Shown here: piece by piece, positions 59,390 through 64,000 of the stretch
How positions within the stretch are numbered: the stretch's first letter is position 1
Layout of the letters: the number at the start of each line of letters is the position of its first letter
NCBI GenBank assembly: GCA_035610835.1
Contig: CM069455.1
Location: 49,436,868-49,500,867, forward strand
Length of the DNA: 64,000 nt
From: Ophiura sarsii
Taxonomy: Eukaryota > Echinodermata > Ophiuroidea > Amphilepidida > Ophiuridae
Direction of reading: 5' to 3'
Position numbers and translations under genes: made by a program
The notes under the pieces: model-generated
Told to the model about the DNA's origin: nothing
Seen by the model: only the letters and a program-made list of their open reading frames with translations
Databases searched by the model: none

Positions 59390-59735
59390 TATAGGGGTCA
59401 AATTGCACAAACGCTCAGATTATGCTGTAATGCATATCAAACTGTTCCTGAGATCATAAGGGGTATATCCACCGATTGTTTAGTTTCCGAGATTTAGGGC
59501 AAATTATGTCAAAGGTTTACATACTTCTCAAATTCATTGTTAATGTTGGGATGGGTACAAAATGCAATAAAGAGAATAGTTTGCCATATCTACAAGTTAA
59601 GCATCTTTTGAGAATTCGACTCTGCACAAAGAATTTGAAGACAATGTTGACCTTTGACCTAATTTGCCCTAAATTTTGGAAACTAAACATCGGGTGGATA
59701 AACAACCAATGACCCTTTTGCCCCTTAATTTCTGA
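59390..59735. mobile_element. Foldback element
   Basis: GTTTAGTTTCCGAGATTTAG, GGCAAATTATGTCAAAGG on the left pairs with its inverse CCTTTGACCTAATTTGCCC, CTAAATTTTGGAAACTAAAC on the right. Outer bases (GGTCATATAGGGG / CCCCTTAATTTC) pair loosely, so the ends are approximate. Confidence 0.6.
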
Positions 59736-59849
59736 GGGTAAAAAAAATCAAAATGTCGCAACAAAAACAACCCATCAAACTACAAAGATCGAGGAACAGA
59801 AGACACCATACTATTTACATAAACAATACACGCTGAAAGGTATGGTCAC

Positions 59850-60323
59850 ATATGATATGATATGATTTTATTGGCACAAAATCGCGACCCGAAGGCCGAA
59901 TTACATTGTACAGGAAGCAAGGAATACATATAAAACAATTCAATACACAAATAGCCAACTAACTGGGCAGGAACATGGCAAACAACAAGAGACAAGGCCA
60001 AATACAGGATATGCGAGCATGATGAAGAAAGACGGAGCACGAAAAGCAAATTATGGGAGTTCACTGTTGATCAGCTTCACATAATAAGGAATGGGGATTT
60101 CAGCATATCTGTTTGTGCGAGCACGAGGCTGGGTGAGTTCGGCATTGTTTCTCAATTGTCTACCATGAACCTGACCTCTGCATGCAGGGAGCAACCTTTT
60201 AGTCCTACTGCATTCGGCTAGTGACTGAGCAAACTTCAGAGAATGTTGCTCCCTCCGGACACATAATTCACAATACCATTCAGTTGTTCCACTTGATGTT
60301 ATCACATGCTGCATTTTTCTCAC
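59850..60323 (-). pseudogene. LINE 3' end with coding tail
   Basis: The - strand ORF (60323-60051) ends VHGRQLRNNAELTQPRAR...IPIPYYVKLIN, the style of the extreme C-terminus of Jockey/CR1-clade LINE polyproteins. It is followed by a 3' UTR with TGTAATTCGGCCTTCGGG and GCCAATAAAATC, then a short (ATATC)n tail. 5'-truncated, no RT core. Confidence 0.62.
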
Positions 60324-60661
60324 ATTACATTCATGTAGATTTGGACAAAAAGGCTATCACTTATTTCATGTTATGCACAACATTAGGCCTAATAATGTTT
60401 AGGATTATTTCAGTCTGAAAAAACCCTGTTTTCTCTTCACTACCACTCTAACTTTCTAGCGCCCTTATCACTTCATTAAACCCATTATTATACGCGTTTA
60501 TATGACACTTCAGTTTCGGGTAACTGTCTCATTTGGTTGCTAGTGTAAGAAGGGAAATTGAATGAGGATTCCAAATATGTTATTGACATTATGTAGGACC
60601 AAGTGCTTTATTGGTATGATTAATTGTTGAAGGTGTTCATCGGGACTGTTAGACTAACATT

Positions 60662-61070
60662 GTAGATTGGTTTTATAATATTTAGTCCAGATTTAAAACA
60701 CACCTTGCGGACGTTTCGAAAACAAGCTGTTTTCTTTATCAACACTGATGCTTGAGTGACGATCCTGTGTTGATTGCACTTTTTTCTGGTTGCTTGACAA
60801 CAGTGTTGCTAGATGATTTTGCAACCAGAAGATCGTCGCATACGTGACTGAGGTAGAACTACCCCTCGTCTCTATTCATGGTGGTGCCCTGCTTCCTGAT
60901 CTCTATGGCTTCCTTGACCCATCTTTTGTATTTGTATGTCTGTTTGCCTACGACCCTTGCCTCATTCCAGCAATCAACACAGGATCGTCATGGAGAAATC
61001 AGCTTGTTTTCGAAACGTCCGCAAGGTATGTTTTAAATCTGGACTAGATACTTTAAAACCAATCTACAAG
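60662..61070 (-). pseudogene. Second Penelope-like relic between inverted arms
   Basis: Arms 60662-60729 and 61002-61070 are inverted repeats (TAGATTGGTTTTA; TAGTCCAGATTTAAAACA; TTGCGGACGTTTCGAAAAC). Between them the - strand reads YKRWVKEAIEIRKQGTTMNR, DEG, a TAG stop, then FYLSHVCDDLLV, the C-terminal block of Penelope-like endonuclease proteins (IREAIWIRK...MNRDEGxYxLSHVYDxLL). RT and GIY-YIG motifs are gone. A hammerhead-like motif lies in the arms. Confidence 0.72.
60705..60745 (-). ncRNA. Hammerhead-like motif in second Penelope relic
   Basis: On the - strand: TTGATAAA, stem GAAAAC-AGCTT-GTTTTC, then GAAAC and GTCC. It has the same order as the motif at 37562-37611 but different stem bases, so the fold is kept while sequence changes. 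The core is degenerate. Confidence 0.35.
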
Positions 61071-61075
61071 GTATG

Positions 61076-63138
61076 ATTCATAATGTTCGGGGGAAATATC
61101 AACATTTGTTTTTTTAATTTAAAATCCAAGTATTTTTTATACCATATATATATATATCATTATGTACTTGACATAGGCCTATTTGAATTCCTCATGAAAT
61201 TACCCATCAGATGACATATAATTGTCAAAGGTTGAACCACATACTTGAAGACTACTAAATAACCTTTAAAATGGGACCAGAATGGTGTTTGTAACATCCA
61301 GGGATGAGGAGTTCTTGTAAAAATAACAAAGCATGGGATTTTCCCCATTGAGTTTGTACAGGCGGCCGCACCACTTCCGGCACCACCACTGGTCTACACA
61401 CTACAAAAAGCTGTATCTCCACTTCTGTATGAGCTATACCAATGCCACTTTGCAGGCAGATAGCATATTAAATATTAGAGCTTTAAAATGGTTTGAAAAA
61501 CTAAAGGATTAATGACAGAAAGTGTAACAGCGCCTACCTTTTTGGGAGGCGAGCTTAAAACGCACGACCATACACAAACCACAAACTATACCCAGAGTGT
61601 GTATATCCTCACAATGCAATGTACAGGGCGTTTAAACAAAGTTTCGCATGTGTAAAACACAATGTCAATACCCCGAGGGTAATTTATACGAGCGCTTCCA
61701 AACAAAATGGGACCATTTGGGGTTTTATCATTCTTTGATCCGGGAAATCTTACTGCAAGTATATATCACAAATGCTTATTGCTATTATGGTAAAACTCGT
61801 TGAGTTGTACTCAGAACACCATGGTTTGCCATAGTTTGAATATGCTGTAAGTGTCAATATATGGCTCATAATCGACATATATGAGTGTTTACTATCGCGC
61901 TACTCATAACCAAATCGCTATATTGAGCAAGTATTGAGCATGTGCTATCGGCAGGCTTATAGCGCGTGTGTTTGTCAGGATAAACATTGATAACGCTGAT
62001 CATAGGGATAACGGAATTCACCCTAAAATGTCCATTATCAATAAAAAGAGAGAACAACTTCACAATATGCGATGAAGTGTGCATGAAGTAATACAATCGT
62101 TGCTGTAAATGGTACATACCCCTTTTAAACGAAAATGCAAGCTATATCAAACATTTAAAGTGAAAATTAAATATTGACCCCTGTTTGACGGTCAATATTG
62201 GGAAATTCAGCCCAAATGTACGGTTTAAATCATGTTATAGTATTAAAATTATAAAACAAATAAGGTTTCTGCAACAGCTACATGATGTATGTCAGTTTCA
62301 ATTGTTTTATCTTTGTTTCAATCCCATAACTATCATACACGAGAACGGCGTTATCCAAGAATAATAACATTAAAAATAGCAAATAAAGTTATCTTTATAT
62401 AATGACATACAATTTCAATGTTGGGCTTAAAGAAAATATAACAATTGATACATTACAGAAAGGAATATTCTTCTGCTAGAGTAAAATTGACAAAACAAGT
62501 TTTGGAAAAAGGTACAAAATTCAAAGTACATAGTTGTCAAAAGCGTGGATTCATAGCAAAAGATTTGTTGAGGCTAAAAAAATGAAATTCATTCTTCTGT
62601 GGCATAGCTTGTCAAATATTGTTATGGGGAGACCTCTTCAACGACAGAAAACCAATAATTTTTATTTTTATCATATTCGGACTTAGATACGGATGTAATG
62701 ACACTGCCAATGCAATATGACACTAGATAACACCGTTCACCGAGTGAAAAAACATATAAAACACCCGAATTACATGGTTTCGTGCGTAGACATTTGAGCA
62801 GTAGTGTTCGCAAACTGTGCAAACATGATTGTTCTAGTAACTTTAGCTTATTGGGTCGATAAAAATAATAAAAGTAAGCAGTTATGAAACAATTTATTTT
62901 CTTAATTTTCCAAAGCTGAAATCCCATTTTTGTGGAATGGCCCATACACATGTACGGCAATCTTTAATGAGACACCGTCATTTTGTCTGTGTCCATTTTG
63001 GTGCTTTCGTTATTTTCTACTCAGGGCTCAATATACTCCACTGACAACTCAGATTATGAAATAGCCGCAGCTTGCCGCCCATTTACTGTTTCGTTATCTT
63101 TTTAAAGATTGTATACTAACACTTTACTATGTATAAGA
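61076..63138. other. Intergenic, nothing recognised
   Basis: AT-rich; a short (TA)n near 61146. No gene or bounded element. Confidence 0.5.
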
Positions 63139-63846
63139 CATGCAAAGACATGTAATTGAACATTGACCTATTTAAAATATAGGTCAATGTACTGTTAGGT
63201 TCGTGCAAACCTAGTATTTATAATAGTCAAGCAGGTATAACACAAGTCGTAGATGTTTAGTAATTACATGCTCTGATTACATACTCACTTTACTTTCATT
63301 GAGTAAAAAATACATTATAGTGGGAGACCGGTCCACCACCGGTGTCACAGCGATCTCGTCCGAGTAGGTATAGCAGATATTAATCAATGGTTAATCCCAA
63401 AATCGGTTACCGAACACTGAGGACGAAATGGTTTCTAATGTAGCGTGCCGCTTGTTTACATTGTTTAATACAGGATCACCCTGTATAATAAGTTTACAAT
63501 TTTTTTGTGTGCCTGTGAGCATGTAATTACCTCCGTTCGCTTCCTAATACTAGAACAACGGTTTGTTTGGTTAATACAAGGACGTTCCAAGCGTATGTAA
63601 AAGAATATTAACCAAAGGACGTGGTTATAATACAAGGACGTTTCCAGAGAACAAAGGATAACCAGAGTGGTTTCTCAGATTCGGTTATAAACAGTGATTT
63701 ACTTATTGTGCTATTTACTCAAGCCTTTGATTCTCACAACATATGTATACAGTCTTGTCTATGAATACTATCGAGGAGAATGATACTACATGTATAATCC
63801 ATGTTACATACATGTAGGTCAATGTTCAATTACATGCATGTCTTAT
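63139..63846. repeat. Inverted repeat pair about 0.7 kb apart
   Basis: ATAAGACATGCAAAGACATG, TAATTGAACATTGACCTA (63139-63175) is inverted at 63813-63846. Next to the left copy is the palindrome CATTGACCTATTTAAAATAT, AGGTCAATG. May mark a non-autonomous element. Confidence 0.5.
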
Positions 63847-64000
63847 CGTCAACAGCACGCACGTGTGTACTACTCGCGATTGAGTCCTACATGTACGTGA
63901 TGATAATGTGATGAAACCTACTTCTTCAATCATACATGCATTAATGAAGTGAGAGGCCACATTAATGTCGTCTAATAATACAATTAATCCGCGGAGGGAG

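Overview
This is a 64-kb piece of animal nuclear DNA. Genes are split into short exons with GT-AG introns, most of the sequence is non-coding, and several retroelement classes and many small inverted-repeat transposons are present. A HYR (hyalin repeat) exon, Penelope-like elements, an SLCO4-type transporter and the frequent octamer TAGGCCTA suggest a marine invertebrate deuterostome such as an echinoderm or hemichordate. That placement is inference; no taxon-specific marker was found.

Layout. 0-2 kb: one HYR-domain exon (453-766), a 100-base assembly gap, a tRNA-derived SINE and a small MITE. 2-6.1 kb: a composite repeat rich in AACGTT, about 3.75 kb long, inserted into a 23-bp tandem array that resumes after it. 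7.4-27 kb: a five-exon gene on the + strand, reconstructed here by splice phase, encoding a 456-aa divergent bHLH-Orange (HES/HEY-like) transcriptional regulator. Its introns (1.5, 3.6, 8.2 and 4.9 kb) are full of MITEs. 27-36.9 kb: no recognised gene; a hAT MITE with a perfect 8-bp target duplication, other inverted-repeat elements, a SINE fragment, and a perfect 62-bp palindrome. 36.9-39.9 kb: a 5'-truncated Penelope-like element on the - strand between inverted arms, a LINE RT fragment inserted in one arm, and a LINE 3' tail. 40.86-56.69 kb: a complete nine-coding-exon SLCO (OATP, organic anion transporter) gene on the + strand, 701 aa, closest to SLCO4A1 by recall. 57.6-58.2 kb: a frame-broken SLC16 (monocarboxylate transporter) relic. 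58.2-64 kb: a LINE 3' end, a second Penelope-like relic between inverted arms, and mostly featureless AT-rich DNA.

The two intact genes, a nuclear regulator and a plasma-membrane transporter, have no visible functional link. The most notable structures are: a MITE-derived 124-bp tandem array at the 3' edge of SLCO exon 7 that copied the exon's own 5' splice site five times; hammerhead-ribozyme-like motifs in the inverted arms of both Penelope relics; and the bHLH-Orange gene, whose basic region and second helix depart strongly from the HES/HEY consensus.
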